Shown: positions 34,484 to 43,220 of the stretch, in pieces | How positions within the stretch are numbered: position 1 is the stretch's first letter | Layout: the number at the start of each line of letters is the position of its first letter | Origin: Natronolimnobius baerhuensis | GTDB taxonomy: Archaea > Halobacteriota > Halobacteria > Halobacteriales > Natrialbaceae | Reading direction: 5' to 3' | Length of the DNA: 64,000 nucleotides | NCBI RefSeq assembly: GCF_002177135.1 | Contig: NZ_MWPH01000003.1 | Span: 248,001-312,000 of the forward strand | The notes under the pieces: generated by a model | Seen by the model: only the letters and a program-made list of their open reading frames with translations | Databases searched by the model: none | Told to the model about the DNA's origin: nothing | Translations under genes and position numbers: made by a program

Positions 34484-34837
34484 ATCGTACTCGAGTGAAA
34501 CGGAAGGATGAACTTAAACACGTTGGTTTCAAATTCGTAAAATATCGACAGAGCGCTTGCTACGCAAGAATTCGACGTTTTCTGAGTCAGTCGAACGATG
34601 AATCAAACCGGACGCGAGGGGTGAAAGAGAGTACGGGCTCGGGGGCCCGCCGCGGTCGTCGTGGTCGCCGTCGAAGAGACGGAGTCCTGTCGGTGGCGAC
34701 GGCAGCGGACGCGTAGCCGACAGTACGACTCATTGGTAGGGCTATACCACTTACGTCTATTAAAACTTGCCCGGCTGGCAAGTCTTACAGCAGGAACTGT
34801 GTCTCGACTCGAGTGTGTGGCGCTGGCGAGTCGGTGT
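34484..34837. other. Gene-free 354-base stretch
   Basis: Holds the argG promoter at its left end and the terminator hairpin of the HTH membrane protein gene at about 34,765-34,783. The middle is a GC-rich block with several runs of CG pairs but no ORF with coding character and no clear RNA fold. Confidence 0.5.
34765..34783 (-). terminator. Hairpin plus T-run after the membrane HTH gene
   Basis: On the minus strand ACTTGCC-AGCCG-GGCAAGT is followed by TTTAATAG, 55 bases after the stop of the gene at 34,838. This is a good intrinsic terminator shape. Confidence 0.6.
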
Positions 34838-36109
34838 TCACTCGTCGGTCCCGGTGTCGTCGCCGTTCGTGTCGTCTGTCTCGGACTCGGTCGTCCCGGG
34901 TGACGTTGCGTCTCCAGTCGCCTGCTCATCGCCGTCGGGAAGCGAAAGCACGTTCTCGCGACCGATTCGGAAGACCTCGATGTCGTCGTCTTCGCGCAGT
35001 CCGCTGACGACCTGACTCGTCTTGGCCTCAGTCCAGTCGAGTTGCGAGACCACTTCCTGTTGTTTGATCCGACCGCCACGCTGCTCGAGCAGTCGGAGGA
35101 CGCGTTCTTCGTTGCTCAGCAGTTCCGGTGGTGGTTCGGTGACGGATTTGGCGGGATCGGGCTGTGCCTCTGGCCCTGACGCGGCTGTTTCTTCCGGTTG
35201 TGTCACCTCTGTGGGGCCGACAATGCCCGTGTCTCTGAGCCACCAGCCGACAGCGGCGACAACGACGAGCAGTACCAGCGCAGCGGCGACGATCAGCCAT
35301 GGCATGGCTGGATTGGGTTCGGGGTCAGGATCGGGCGATTCCGGTTCCGTCTCAGCCTCGTTCGTATTGCCGTTCTCGATCATGACGACGGTTGGTGGAT
35401 CACTGGCGAAATCGACTTCATCGCCGTGCCAGAAGACGCTTTCTGCAGTTGCTTCGTCGGTGTCGTCCTCGGTGTCTTCGTCGCCGTTACTGATGACGTA
35501 CCCCGCAGGCGGGAACAACTGCATCGTCGTATCCTGCATGAGCGTCATGCCCGTCAGCGACTCGTCGACCTCGAGGCGGTTGAGTTCGCCGTAGGCGAAT
35601 GCGGTCCACTCGAACGAGATTTTGACGTGACCCAGGTCCTGTGGTGCGGAACTGGTATCCGTCTCAATCGAGAGATCTCTGATCTCCATCTCTCGCTCTG
35701 TCGCGTTCTCGCCTTCTGCTTTCGTGTTGTTCCAGGCGCTTCGCTCTGCCTCGGCGTACTCCTCAGTGTTCGTCTCGATATCGTCACGGAGCGTCTCCCA
35801 GTTCGACTCGGAGTTGTTCTCGAATCGGTAATCGACCTCGAACGTCGCCGAGTGGTTCTCGTGAACGGATACGACGATATGGATCTCGCTGGCATCGGTG
35901 AGCCGATCACTCCCGGTCTGGTCGTCAGGGACTGCGTTGCCATTTTCTGTTTCGTCTTGTATCTGTCCTAGCGAGATATCGCCTTGAGCAGGTGCTCCTG
36001 GTCCAGTGTCCACTGGCTCTGCCGCGACGACCGGCATGACCGCGAGTGAACACCCCGCAAGCACAACCACAAGCACGCAAAGCAGGGCTCGAAGCCCCTT
36101 CCCCTCCAT
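34838..36109 (-). CDS. Membrane-anchored winged-helix regulator with exported sensor domain
   Basis: 423 residues. An N-terminal signal/anchor (LLCVLVVVLAGCSLAVMPVVAAEP) is followed by ~220 residues of a beta-rich outside domain (IHIVVSVHENHSATFEVDYRF onward; DUF7345 type by recall). A membrane helix (~residues 270-292) and, inside the cell, a winged helix (LLSNEERVLRLLEQRGG, QQEVVSQLDWTEAKTSQVVSGLREDDDIEVFRIGRENVL; DUF7343 type by recall) follow. One-component membrane regulators of this layout are common in haloarchaea; the target genes are unknown. A cysteine in LAGC could be a lipobox. ATG 36,109 is preferred; 36,118 is also in frame. Confidence 0.8.
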   Translation of the reverse strand: MEGKGLRALLCVLVVVLAGCSLAVMPVVAAEPVDTGPGAPAQGDISLGQIQDETENGNAVPDDQTGSDRLTDASEIHIVVSVHENHSATFEVDYRFENNSESNWETLRDDIETNTEEYAEAERSAWNNTKAEGENATEREMEIRDLSIETDTSSAPQDLGHVKISFEWTAFAYGELNRLEVDESLTGMTLMQDTTMQLFPPAGYVISNGDEDTEDDTDEATAESVFWHGDEVDFASDPPTVVMIENGNTNEAETEPESPDPDPEPNPAMPWLIVAAALVLLVVVAAVGWWLRDTGIVGPTEVTQPEETAASGPEAQPDPAKSVTEPPPELLSNEERVLRLLEQRGGRIKQQEVVSQLDWTEAKTSQVVSGLREDDDIEVFRIGRENVLSLPDGDEQATGDATSPGTTESETDDTNGDDTGTDE

Positions 36110-36192
36110 CACATGCAACTGCTGTTGCCGACTAAATAGGTCTTTCCGACCACGTCGGTGCGTTTTTTACACTGGTCGGAGCAGATAACCGT

Positions 36193-36375
36193 ATGAACGA
36201 TACGCGCGCCGAACTCGAGGTCGAAACGCTCCTGAAGATCGTCCTCGGGCTGATCGCGGTGTTGCTCGTCCTCGAGATCATCTCGATGGCCTTTGCCATC
36301 GTCAGCATGCTCATCCCCGTCATCTTGCTGGTGATGGCGGTCCTCATCGTGTTGTGGCTGCTTGACCGTATCTAA
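36193..36375 (+). CDS. Small membrane protein, 60 residues (DUF7554-like)
   Basis: A charged 14-residue N-terminus (MNDTRAELEVETLL) is followed by two tightly packed hydrophobic helices (about 15-36 and 38-56) and the end LLDRI. The name DUF7554 is from memory. It is divergent from the regulator gene (83 bases between starts), so the two may share control. Confidence 0.75.
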   Translation: MNDTRAELEVETLLKIVLGLIAVLLVLEIISMAFAIVSMLIPVILLVMAVLIVLWLLDRI

Positions 36376-36450
36376 GCCGATTTTCACGCCGCGTCGTCAG
36401 TAACCTCCCAGAGCGTCACACTGATACCCGATCCGCGGGTAGCTGGAGAC

Positions 36451-36951
36451 GTGTACAGCGTCACCGTACCGATCCCCGGTCGCGTCCGCCAGCTTGCACA
36501 CGAGCTTCACCCGGACCTGCTCGGGTTCGAGACCATCCGCGAGGAGCATTCGTGTCTGCTCAAACGGCTTGGCGACGTCGACCACGTCTCCCAGTTACAG
36601 CATCGAACCACCCGCGCACTCGAGGGTACATCCGCTGTCGACGCCGAAATTACTGGTATCGACTACTTCGAAGACCCGCCACTCGGCGCTGCTCCCGTCG
36701 TCTACCTCGCCGTCGAGAGTCCCGGCCTCGAGGCGCTTCATGCGGACCTTACCGAGACGTTCGCGCCCATCGAAGGTCTCGAGGGCGAGGATTACGTCCC
36801 CCACGTCACCCTCGCGCGCGGTGGTGACGTGACGACCGCAAAGCGTCTCGCTGACCGCGAGATCGAGCCGATGTCGTGGACGGTCGACGCACTCGAGTTC
36901 TGGAACGGAGCTACGAAGTTGCCAGTGAGTCGGGTGTCGTTGTCAGCGTAG
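36451..36951 (+). CDS. 2H phosphoesterase / 2'-5' RNA ligase-like protein
   Basis: 166 residues with the two-repeat 2H fold. The second H-x-T motif is intact (PHVTLAR, His118), while the first reads H-S-C (His33-Cys35) instead of H-x-T. Members act on 2'-5' linkages or cyclic phosphates of RNA; with an altered first motif activity is uncertain. The start is a GTG at 36,451 (MYSVTVPIPG), which fits the family N-terminus, and the next Met is far inside. Same strand as the lipoprotein gene 44 bases downstream. Confidence 0.8.
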   Translation: MYSVTVPIPGRVRQLAHELHPDLLGFETIREEHSCLLKRLGDVDHVSQLQHRTTRALEGTSAVDAEITGIDYFEDPPLGAAPVVYLAVESPGLEALHADLTETFAPIEGLEGEDYVPHVTLARGGDVTTAKRLADREIEPMSWTVDALEFWNGATKLPVSRVSLSA

Positions 36952-36995
36952 CAAACGGCCAGAAGCTATTATTGGGCAGTGTCACAACTGCCGGT

Positions 36996-37367
36996 ATGCA
37001 CCGACGCTCGTTTCTCGCGCTCGCTGCGGTCACACCGCTTGCCGGCTGTACGTCGCTGCTCGGCGGCGGCGTCGACACGACGCTGAGTGAGGGTGAACTC
37101 GTCGAGTTCGACGCCGATGAGGGTGCCGAACTCACCGTGACGGTTGACGTTGTAGAAATCGAACAGCCCGGCGACGACGATGACCTGACGACCGATGAGG
37201 CGGACGTCGAACGCGACTCGGTCGGCTTCCAGATCCGTCATGATGAGGAAGGGGTCGTCGATACGTGGTCGGTCGAAGACACTGAAGAGTTCGATATCAC
37301 AATCGAACACGGCGGATCCCACTCTGCAATGGTGATGAGCGGCGAGGCTGACGTCACGATTAGCTAA
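36996..37367 (+). CDS. Small Tat lipoprotein
   Basis: 123 residues. MHRRSFLALAAVTPLAGC carries the twin-arginine motif and a lipobox with Cys18. The mature part is a short, very acidic beta-rich domain (LVEFDADEGAELTVTVDVVEIEQPG) with a His-Ser-His-like end (EHGGSHSAMV). No family recognised. The start is clear from the signal; the upstream in-frame ATG at 36,876 lies within the preceding gene. Confidence 0.8.
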   Translation: MHRRSFLALAAVTPLAGCTSLLGGGVDTTLSEGELVEFDADEGAELTVTVDVVEIEQPGDDDDLTTDEADVERDSVGFQIRHDEEGVVDTWSVEDTEEFDITIEHGGSHSAMVMSGEADVTIS

Positions 37368-37412
37368 TCTCGCTGTTCTCGCTCGAGCGAGGCGCTTCGG
37401 CTCCGACTTCGG

Positions 37413-39569
37413 CTACGGCGCTGGTGGCTCACCATCGTAGGCGTTGTGGCCGCCGTAGAAGTTGAGCATCGCAAATTTGAGTTTTTCCGGATCGAGATCG
37501 ATCAGTTCTTCGCGCTCTTCGTGCGGGAAGGTACCGTTGACGCTGTACCGGCCGAGGTCAGACTTCGCGCGCCTCGAGTAGCGCCGATCCAGCAGTGCGC
37601 GGACGCCGATGTCCTCGGGCGAGCGGATGACGCGTCCGAGTGCCTGTCTGGTCTTTCGAACGGTTGGAATCTCGACGGCGTAGCGCCAGCCGGTTTCGGT
37701 GCCGTCGAAGGCCGCGTCGTAGGCTTCTTGAACCGCCTCAGCACGGTCGTCGAGATGTGGGTAGGGGACGCCGACCACGAGCACCGTGTGCGCGTCGTCG
37801 CCGTCGAAGCTGACACCCTCCGCGAGGGTGCCCCACAGCGAGGTACAGAGCACGGCATCGTCGTCCGCGATGAACTCCTGGCGAAGGTCCTCGACTGAGA
37901 CACCGGGTTCATCCAGATACACCGCGTCCGCGGAGCCGATCCGTCGCTCGAGGCGGTCTGCATAGCGTTCGGCTTCGCCGTAGTTCGGGAAAAAGGCGAG
38001 CGTGTTTCCAGGGGTCATCCGGGCCGCATCGAAGATGGCCTCTGTGACTTCCTCTTGGACCGCGGAGTCGTCCCGATCCGAAGCGAACAACGCCGGCGTT
38101 TCGACGGCGTACGTTCGCCGGCGCTCCTCGGGAAACTGTAGGCCGTAGGCCATCGTTACCGGGTCCTCGAGTCCGAGGACGTTTTCGGTCACGTCGAACG
38201 GTTGGAGCGTCGCGCTCATCAACACGGTCGAGTACACTTCCTCGAATAGCTGTCCGGTGACCTGGCGGGGGAGACACGTATAGAGTTCCGCGCGGCCGTA
38301 GACCTCGTCGGTGCCGGCGTCGCGGGTGACGGCGACGACCGGGTACAGGCCCTCCGTCGTGCCCTCGTTCATCCACGCGCTGACGAACGCCGCAGCTTGG
38401 AGGGTTTGACACTCTGTTCGCGTCGCGGTTTCGCCCTCGCGATAGGCCTCCTCGTACTGCTCGTCTAACTCCTGACCGAGTTGCATTGCCGCCTCGAGAT
38501 CATCGTCGATCCCCTGCCCGGCGTAGCGCTGGAGGAACTCGAGGGTGAGGTCGTCGCGGCGACCCTCGTTGGCGATTGGGATATCCTCCCAGTTCTCGCC
38601 AATCTGTTCCCGTTCGCCAAAGCCAAAGGAGTCCTCGTAGGTTTCGACGAGTGCGCGATGGAACGCAGAGAGGACGTTCACGGCGTCGTCGGCTCGGATA
38701 TCGTCCGTCTCGGCTAACTCCTCGAGGGCGGAGTCGAACGTTCGCTCTGAACAAGCGCGACTGGCGTGATCGCGCGCGGCGTCCTCGACGTTGTGGGCCT
38801 CGTCGAAGACGGCGATGACGTCCTCGGGGTCGCGGCCGAGCCAGCGGAAGAACTGTTCGCGAATGGTGGAATCCAGCAAATGGTGGTAGTTACAGACGAC
38901 GAGATCGACGCCTTCGATCCCCTCTTTTAACAACTCATAGCCACAGAACTGCTGGTTCTCGGCGTACTCGTAGATTTCGTCGGGCGTGCGTACGTCGTCG
39001 AACAGCCACGCGAAGAAGTCGTCCGTGTTCTCGGTGAGGTTATTCCGGTAGTAGTCACAGACGTTTTTCTCTTCGAGATCCTCGAGATCGTCTTCAATCG
39101 ACTCGAGTTCGTCCATGACGGCCGAGCGGGCGTCGGTTGCGGAACCGTCTCCAGCCTGACTCTCTGCGAGAAGTTCGCGCTGTCGCGCCTCGAGTTTGTC
39201 GCGGTCGCGTTCGGTTTCGACGACCGACCGCGTGGTATCCCGCAGGGCCTGGCATTCCTCGTAGCCCACGTCGATGTGACACATCGAGCCTTTGCCTTTG
39301 AAGACGACAGCGCGAATCTGCTCTTCGCGGGTGATCGCCCGGGCTTCGGCGACGAACTGGCGCATCTGCTGGTGGACGTTCGTCGTGATGACGACCGTCT
39401 TGCCCTGCTCGCGGGCCACCTCGAGGGCGGGCACGAGCGACGAGAGGGTTTTGCCGGTCCCGCAGGCTCCCTCGAAGAGGACGTTTTGCCCTCGCGTGAG
39501 GGAGTTATGGATGCGGTCCATCGCGTCGCGCTGGTTGCCGTACGGCTCGTCGTACGGGAAAAAGCGCAT
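37413..39569 (-). CDS. Rad3/XPD-like ATP-dependent DNA helicase
   Basis: 718 residues. Walker A GACGTGKT at 34-41, Fe-S cysteines at about 98, 107, 172 and 210, DEAH at 257-260, and motif VI QALGRVIRSPEDIG near the C-terminus identify an archaeal XPD helicase, a 5'-3' enzyme of nucleotide-excision-type repair. MRFFPYDEPYGNQRDAMD is the usual archaeal N-terminus, so ATG 39,569 is preferred over an in-frame GTG at 39,590. It is shorter and closer to canonical XPD than the family member at 6590-8992. Confidence 0.92.
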   Translation of the reverse strand: MRFFPYDEPYGNQRDAMDRIHNSLTRGQNVLFEGACGTGKTLSSLVPALEVAREQGKTVVITTNVHQQMRQFVAEARAITREEQIRAVVFKGKGSMCHIDVGYEECQALRDTTRSVVETERDRDKLEARQRELLAESQAGDGSATDARSAVMDELESIEDDLEDLEEKNVCDYYRNNLTENTDDFFAWLFDDVRTPDEIYEYAENQQFCGYELLKEGIEGVDLVVCNYHHLLDSTIREQFFRWLGRDPEDVIAVFDEAHNVEDAARDHASRACSERTFDSALEELAETDDIRADDAVNVLSAFHRALVETYEDSFGFGEREQIGENWEDIPIANEGRRDDLTLEFLQRYAGQGIDDDLEAAMQLGQELDEQYEEAYREGETATRTECQTLQAAAFVSAWMNEGTTEGLYPVVAVTRDAGTDEVYGRAELYTCLPRQVTGQLFEEVYSTVLMSATLQPFDVTENVLGLEDPVTMAYGLQFPEERRRTYAVETPALFASDRDDSAVQEEVTEAIFDAARMTPGNTLAFFPNYGEAERYADRLERRIGSADAVYLDEPGVSVEDLRQEFIADDDAVLCTSLWGTLAEGVSFDGDDAHTVLVVGVPYPHLDDRAEAVQEAYDAAFDGTETGWRYAVEIPTVRKTRQALGRVIRSPEDIGVRALLDRRYSRRAKSDLGRYSVNGTFPHEEREELIDLDPEKLKFAMLNFYGGHNAYDGEPPAP

Positions 39570-39830
39570 GTACCCGTCGGTTTCGGACACGGTAGAGGAT
39601 TGGTTCCCGCTGCGATAAAAGCATTCGTCTCTCCCAATTAATATAAATCGACTGTTGGGATTGGGTGGCGCTGCTATCGTGGCAACAGGGAATTGCCGCG
39701 CCCTCCCCAACCGATTCGTTCGCTCCGGGGTCGCTCACTCATCCCTCGCGTGCGGTCGACCGCCAGTTCGCCGCTGGCTCACTGGCTGTCAGCACGCGCC
39801 ACCGTAGAACGTCAGTCGTCAGTCGCCTAC

Positions 39831-40787
39831 TCAGACCACCCGATTCTCCATCTCCTCGAGTCGCCCCTCAGCGACAGCCTCGTAATTCGGCTCGAGGATC
39901 TCGAGCCAGCGGTCGAACCGGTGTGGCGTCGAGCCGGCCATGTGGGGCGTGATGATGACGTTCGAGAGGTCCCACAGCGGCGAGTCTTGTGGGAGCGGTT
40001 CGGTCTCGAAGACATCGAGTCCTGCGCCACGGATGCGGCCCTGCTGGAGCGATTCGACGAGCGCGTCCTCGTCCGCGAGTTCGCCGCGGCCGATATTGAC
40101 CAGGACCGAATCGCGGCCCATCACGTGTAACTCGCGTTCGCCGATCAGGCCGCGCGTGTCCTCGGTGAGCGGACACGCCAGCACGACGTAGTCCGCGCGG
40201 GCGAGCACCTCGTGATGGTCCTCTGCGGCGTAGATTTCGTCGACGGCGTCGGGCACGTCCTCGAGATCGCGTTTCGTCCCCAGGACGTCCATCCCGAACG
40301 CCGCACAGAGTTCGGCGACGCGCTCGCCGATTGCACCGACGCCGATGATGCCGACGGTCTGGCCGTGGAGTTCCCCGGCGCTGACGCGCTCCCAGACCGA
40401 CCGGCGCTGCTGGCGGACGCTTTCGGTGAGGCCGCGTTCGAACATGAGCATGTACCCGAGCACCTGTTCTGCAATCGGCTGGGCGTGAATCCCCGCCGAG
40501 TTCGTCAGGACGATTTCGCGCTCCTCGAGCGCCTCGAGCGGGTAGCTGTCGATGCCGGAACTGAGCGCGTGGACCCACCGCAGGTTCTCAGCGTGCTCGA
40601 GTAGTTCCGGAGAGAGTCGGTTGGTAACGACGATGTCGGCGTCTTCGATTAGATCGCGCGTTTCTTTGGGAATCGCCGCCCGTTCGACGACGCCGTCGGG
40701 AAGGGCTGACTCGAGTCGGTCGACGAGTTCGGTTGCCGTCTCTCGAGCGACGTAATCCGTCACGAGCACCGTCGGCTGTGTTGACAT
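39831..40787 (-). CDS. D-2-hydroxyacid dehydrogenase (NAD-dependent)
   Basis: 318 residues. The Rossmann motif GVGAIGERVAEL is near residue 150; the catalytic set is visible as Arg in NIGRGELADE, Glu in DVFETEPLP and His in ITPHMAGSTP. It interconverts 2-keto and D-2-hydroxy acids; the substrate (glycerate, phosphoglycerate-like or other) cannot be told, and the domain needed for SerA serine regulation is absent. ATG 40,787 (MSTQPTVLVTD) is favoured over the upstream frame. Confidence 0.9.
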   Translation of the reverse strand: MSTQPTVLVTDYVARETATELVDRLESALPDGVVERAAIPKETRDLIEDADIVVTNRLSPELLEHAENLRWVHALSSGIDSYPLEALEEREIVLTNSAGIHAQPIAEQVLGYMLMFERGLTESVRQQRRSVWERVSAGELHGQTVGIIGVGAIGERVAELCAAFGMDVLGTKRDLEDVPDAVDEIYAAEDHHEVLARADYVVLACPLTEDTRGLIGERELHVMGRDSVLVNIGRGELADEDALVESLQQGRIRGAGLDVFETEPLPQDSPLWDLSNVIITPHMAGSTPHRFDRWLEILEPNYEAVAEGRLEEMENRVV

Positions 40788-40943
40788 GGCTAGTCGTTCG
40801 CCATCGTCGTAGTAAACACTTCTCGCGTCAGCTGCAGCCCGCGGGGTGTGCGGGGTCACCCACGTCCCGCCACCGAATTTTCACGCTCGGGGGCCGGCTA
40901 TCGCGCGGTTCAGACCCATCCGTCTCGAGGCCCTCGCTCCGAT

Positions 40944-41360
40944 ATGGCTATTCCGGGCTACGATTCCGACAGTGTCGCCCAAGACACACTCGAGTACGCT
41001 GGCGCGCAGGTTGCCGTCGTCGCCGGCGTCGTTCCTGACGAGTTCGGGCTTCGAAAAAGCGACAGCGAGTCACCGGTGGACGCGCTCAGTGACCCAGTCG
41101 ATATCTCGGGACTCGAGGGTGTGAAAGCACTCGAGGCGATTCGCGTCTCGCTCGTCTACGATCCCGCCAAACTACCGCCCGGTGCGAGCCCGACGGATGT
41201 CGCGGTCGCTGTCGACACGGATGAGGGGTGGGAACCGCTCGGGTCGACCGTCGATCTCGAGGAGACGACGGTAACGGCAGTGTTGAACGAGGTGCCGCCG
41301 GGCTCGACGGTCGTGGCAGGGTACGATAATCGCGATACGGAGTCAGGTCCGCTGGCCTAA
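40944..41360 (+). CDS. Hypothetical acidic beta-sandwich protein
   Basis: 138 residues, no signal peptide. The second half (VSLVYDPAKLPPGASPTDVAVAVDTDEGWEPL...STVVAGYD) looks like the small immunoglobulin-like modules repeated in haloarchaeal surface proteins, here as a single cytoplasmic copy. Function unknown. ATG 40,944 is the first Met of the folded part; the frame upstream is GC-rich without coding sense. Confidence 0.6.
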   Translation: MAIPGYDSDSVAQDTLEYAGAQVAVVAGVVPDEFGLRKSDSESPVDALSDPVDISGLEGVKALEAIRVSLVYDPAKLPPGASPTDVAVAVDTDEGWEPLGSTVDLEETTVTAVLNEVPPGSTVVAGYDNRDTESGPLA

Positions 41361-41429
41361 GACGGTCCGTTGTACCGATTTCCTGGTGGATCCGCGATTT
41401 TGAGATACTGTCTCCAGTCCTTTTGTAAC

Positions 41430-42044
41430 TTAGAAGATTCCCATAACCAGCGGAACGAACACGGCAGCGATGACGGCCGCGGCCGCTGCGCGGCGGACGC
41501 TTACGTCGTGGGTGCGTGCCATCCCGTAGGTCCAGATGTAGATCGCCCATATCGTCGTCACCAGCAGTGCTGCAAGCGTTCCGATAACGAAGAGAGCGGG
41601 TGCGTCACCGCCGAACTGGAGCGCAATCTCCGCTGGGTCTTCGGCCGTAATCGGCTCCGACGGCGTGGTAAATGGCGTTGTTGCGGCCTGGATAAGAACG
41701 GCAATCGCGTACGCACCGAGTCCCCAGGCTGCAATCTCGAGGCTCGATTTGAGCGAGCCTGAGCCGCCGGCGACGCGCGTGACACCGTGGAGAATCGTCG
41801 TGATGAGTAGCCAGATCAGTACGACGATCATTCCCATCAACAGTGCCGTCATCGGAACAATGCCGCCGAGTGACGCGTCGGGTAACTCCGTTGCTGCGTC
41901 GAAGAGATACCACATGTAGATGCTCATGTAGGCGACCATCGCGATCCAGAAGACAGCAGCCACGGTGACTGCTGCTGTCAGCGAGGCGTCCCCCTCGCGC
42001 GCGAAGTACTCCTCGGGATCGAAAAGCGGGGTCGTTGGGACCAT
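41430..42044 (-). CDS. Yip1-like membrane protein
   Basis: 204 residues with five predicted membrane helices and an N-terminal cytoplasmic segment (PLFDPEEYFAREGDA), a layout resembling haloarchaeal Yip1-domain proteins. The loop IQAATTPFTTPSEPITAED lies outside. No catalytic residues. Divergent from the phosphoesterase gene with 107 bases between starts. Confidence 0.75.
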   Translation of the reverse strand: MVPTTPLFDPEEYFAREGDASLTAAVTVAAVFWIAMVAYMSIYMWYLFDAATELPDASLGGIVPMTALLMGMIVVLIWLLITTILHGVTRVAGGSGSLKSSLEIAAWGLGAYAIAVLIQAATTPFTTPSEPITAEDPAEIALQFGGDAPALFVIGTLAALLVTTIWAIYIWTYGMARTHDVSVRRAAAAAVIAAVFVPLVMGIF

Positions 42045-42151
42045 GCGCTGTCATTCGACCACTCGAGTCTACAATCTGTCGCTCTCGGTCGCGTGCGTGC
42101 CGCCGCGCCAAAGCCGAAACAAAGGTTTTACTCGCCAACGAAGCAACCGGT

Positions 42152-42670
42152 ATGACCACGATTGCGATTTTCTCGGATACGCACAGCAGCCACGGCCACT
42201 GCCTCGAGGGGGAGGCGCTTTCGGCGGCGCGCGAGGCCGACGCCGTCATCCACGCTGGTGATTTCAACAGTGAGGCGGCGCTCGAGGCCTTCCAGTCGGT
42301 GAATTCGAGCCTCTACGGCGTCTTCGGCAACACTGATTCGATGAGCGTCCGCGACCGGTTGCCGGAGGCACGGACCGTCGACCACGCGGGCCTTCGAATC
42401 GCGGTGACTCACCGCCGCGACGGTGGTCAGACGGGACTGAAGATGTTCGGGCGCTCGCGCGACGCTGACATCGTCGTCTCGGGTCATACCCATCGGCCGA
42501 CGGTTATCGACGCCGACGACTGCGTCCTGTTGAATCCGGGGAGTCACGCCGATCCACGCGGGAACCGACCGGGATTTGCCGTTCTCGAGGATACTGGTGA
42601 CTCGCTCGCAGGTGAGATTCGAGAACCCGAGGGCACGCTCATCGAGTCGTTCGACATTGCACTCGAGTAA
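42152..42670 (+). CDS. YfcE/MJ0936-type metallophosphoesterase
   Basis: 172 residues. The metal ligands of the calcineurin-like fold are in order: FSDTHS (D, H), HAGDF (D), FGNTD (N), VTHRRD (H) and SGHTHRP (H-x-H). Small stand-alone members cleave phosphodiesters in vitro; the cellular substrate is unknown. ATG 42,152 follows directly on a TATA-like AAAGGTTTTA at the correct distance, and begins the first beta strand (MTTIAIFSDTH). Confidence 0.9.
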   Translation: MTTIAIFSDTHSSHGHCLEGEALSAAREADAVIHAGDFNSEAALEAFQSVNSSLYGVFGNTDSMSVRDRLPEARTVDHAGLRIAVTHRRDGGQTGLKMFGRSRDADIVVSGHTHRPTVIDADDCVLLNPGSHADPRGNRPGFAVLEDTGDSLAGEIREPEGTLIESFDIALE

Positions 42671-43073
42671 TCGGGGTGTGTCCCAGCGCAGTTAAAACGG
42701 GACGAGAGTGCGTCAGCGGGGGCGGGGTGTCAGACAGCGCCAGCGGGGACGGTGACGAGCGGGGGCGGCTACCTGGTCCATCAAACGCGAGCGGGAGGGC
42801 GATCTGCTCGGTGGTTCGATGGTCGCTGCGGGGACGGCAGGGACGGTCGCCAGGTGGTCTCGAGTCGACACTCACGGTCAGCGGCCCGTGCGATTGTCGA
42901 CCCGCAGTACTCAGTAGGACCGGACAGTCAATATAAACGACGCAAGGTCAAACACCGATTTTAGCTACGGCGATATCGACCGCACGACGGGCAGCAGTGC
43001 CTTTTACTCGAGCAAGTCTTGTGTCGACGAAACGTCGAAACTGTTTTGCACAGTGACACAGTACCGGTGTCGT
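42671..43073. other. 403 bases without a recognisable gene
   Basis: The first ~240 bases are very GC-rich (runs such as AGCGGGGGCGGG), the last ~100 are AT-richer and hold the promoter of the small gene at 43,074. No ORF keeps coding sense in either direction, and I see no tRNA, SRP-RNA or RNase P RNA landmark. Confidence 0.45.
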
Positions 43074-43214
43074 ATGTTCATATTCGACCTCCTGCCGGAC
43101 GATCCCGTTATCATCGCGATCGTCGTCATCCTGCTTTCGCTGATCTTCTTCTCGTATCTGCTGCTTCGCCGGACGGTCCTCGAGTTCCGCGACGGGATGC
43201 GCGGCCAGGAGTAA
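43074..43214 (+). CDS. Tiny membrane protein, 46 residues (DUF7859-like)
   Basis: ATG 43,074 opens MFIFDLLPDD, one strong membrane helix (about residues 11-31) and a basic-acidic tail LRRTVLEFRDGMRGQE. The charged tail after the helix and the GC-rich third positions mark it as coding although it is short. It ends six bases before the stop of the convergent aldolase gene. The DUF name is from memory. Confidence 0.65.
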   Translation: MFIFDLLPDDPVIIAIVVILLSLIFFSYLLLRRTVLEFRDGMRGQE

Positions 43215-43220
43215 CTCACG

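Noticed and set aside
34468-34716. Plus-strand ORF in the gap after argG
   Set aside because: Overlaps the argG start and promoter and encodes an arginine-run protein with no acidic bias.
42671-43073. Possible SRP RNA or other RNA in a GC-rich gap
   Set aside because: No conserved SRP-RNA or RNase P landmarks and no consistent long-range pairing found.
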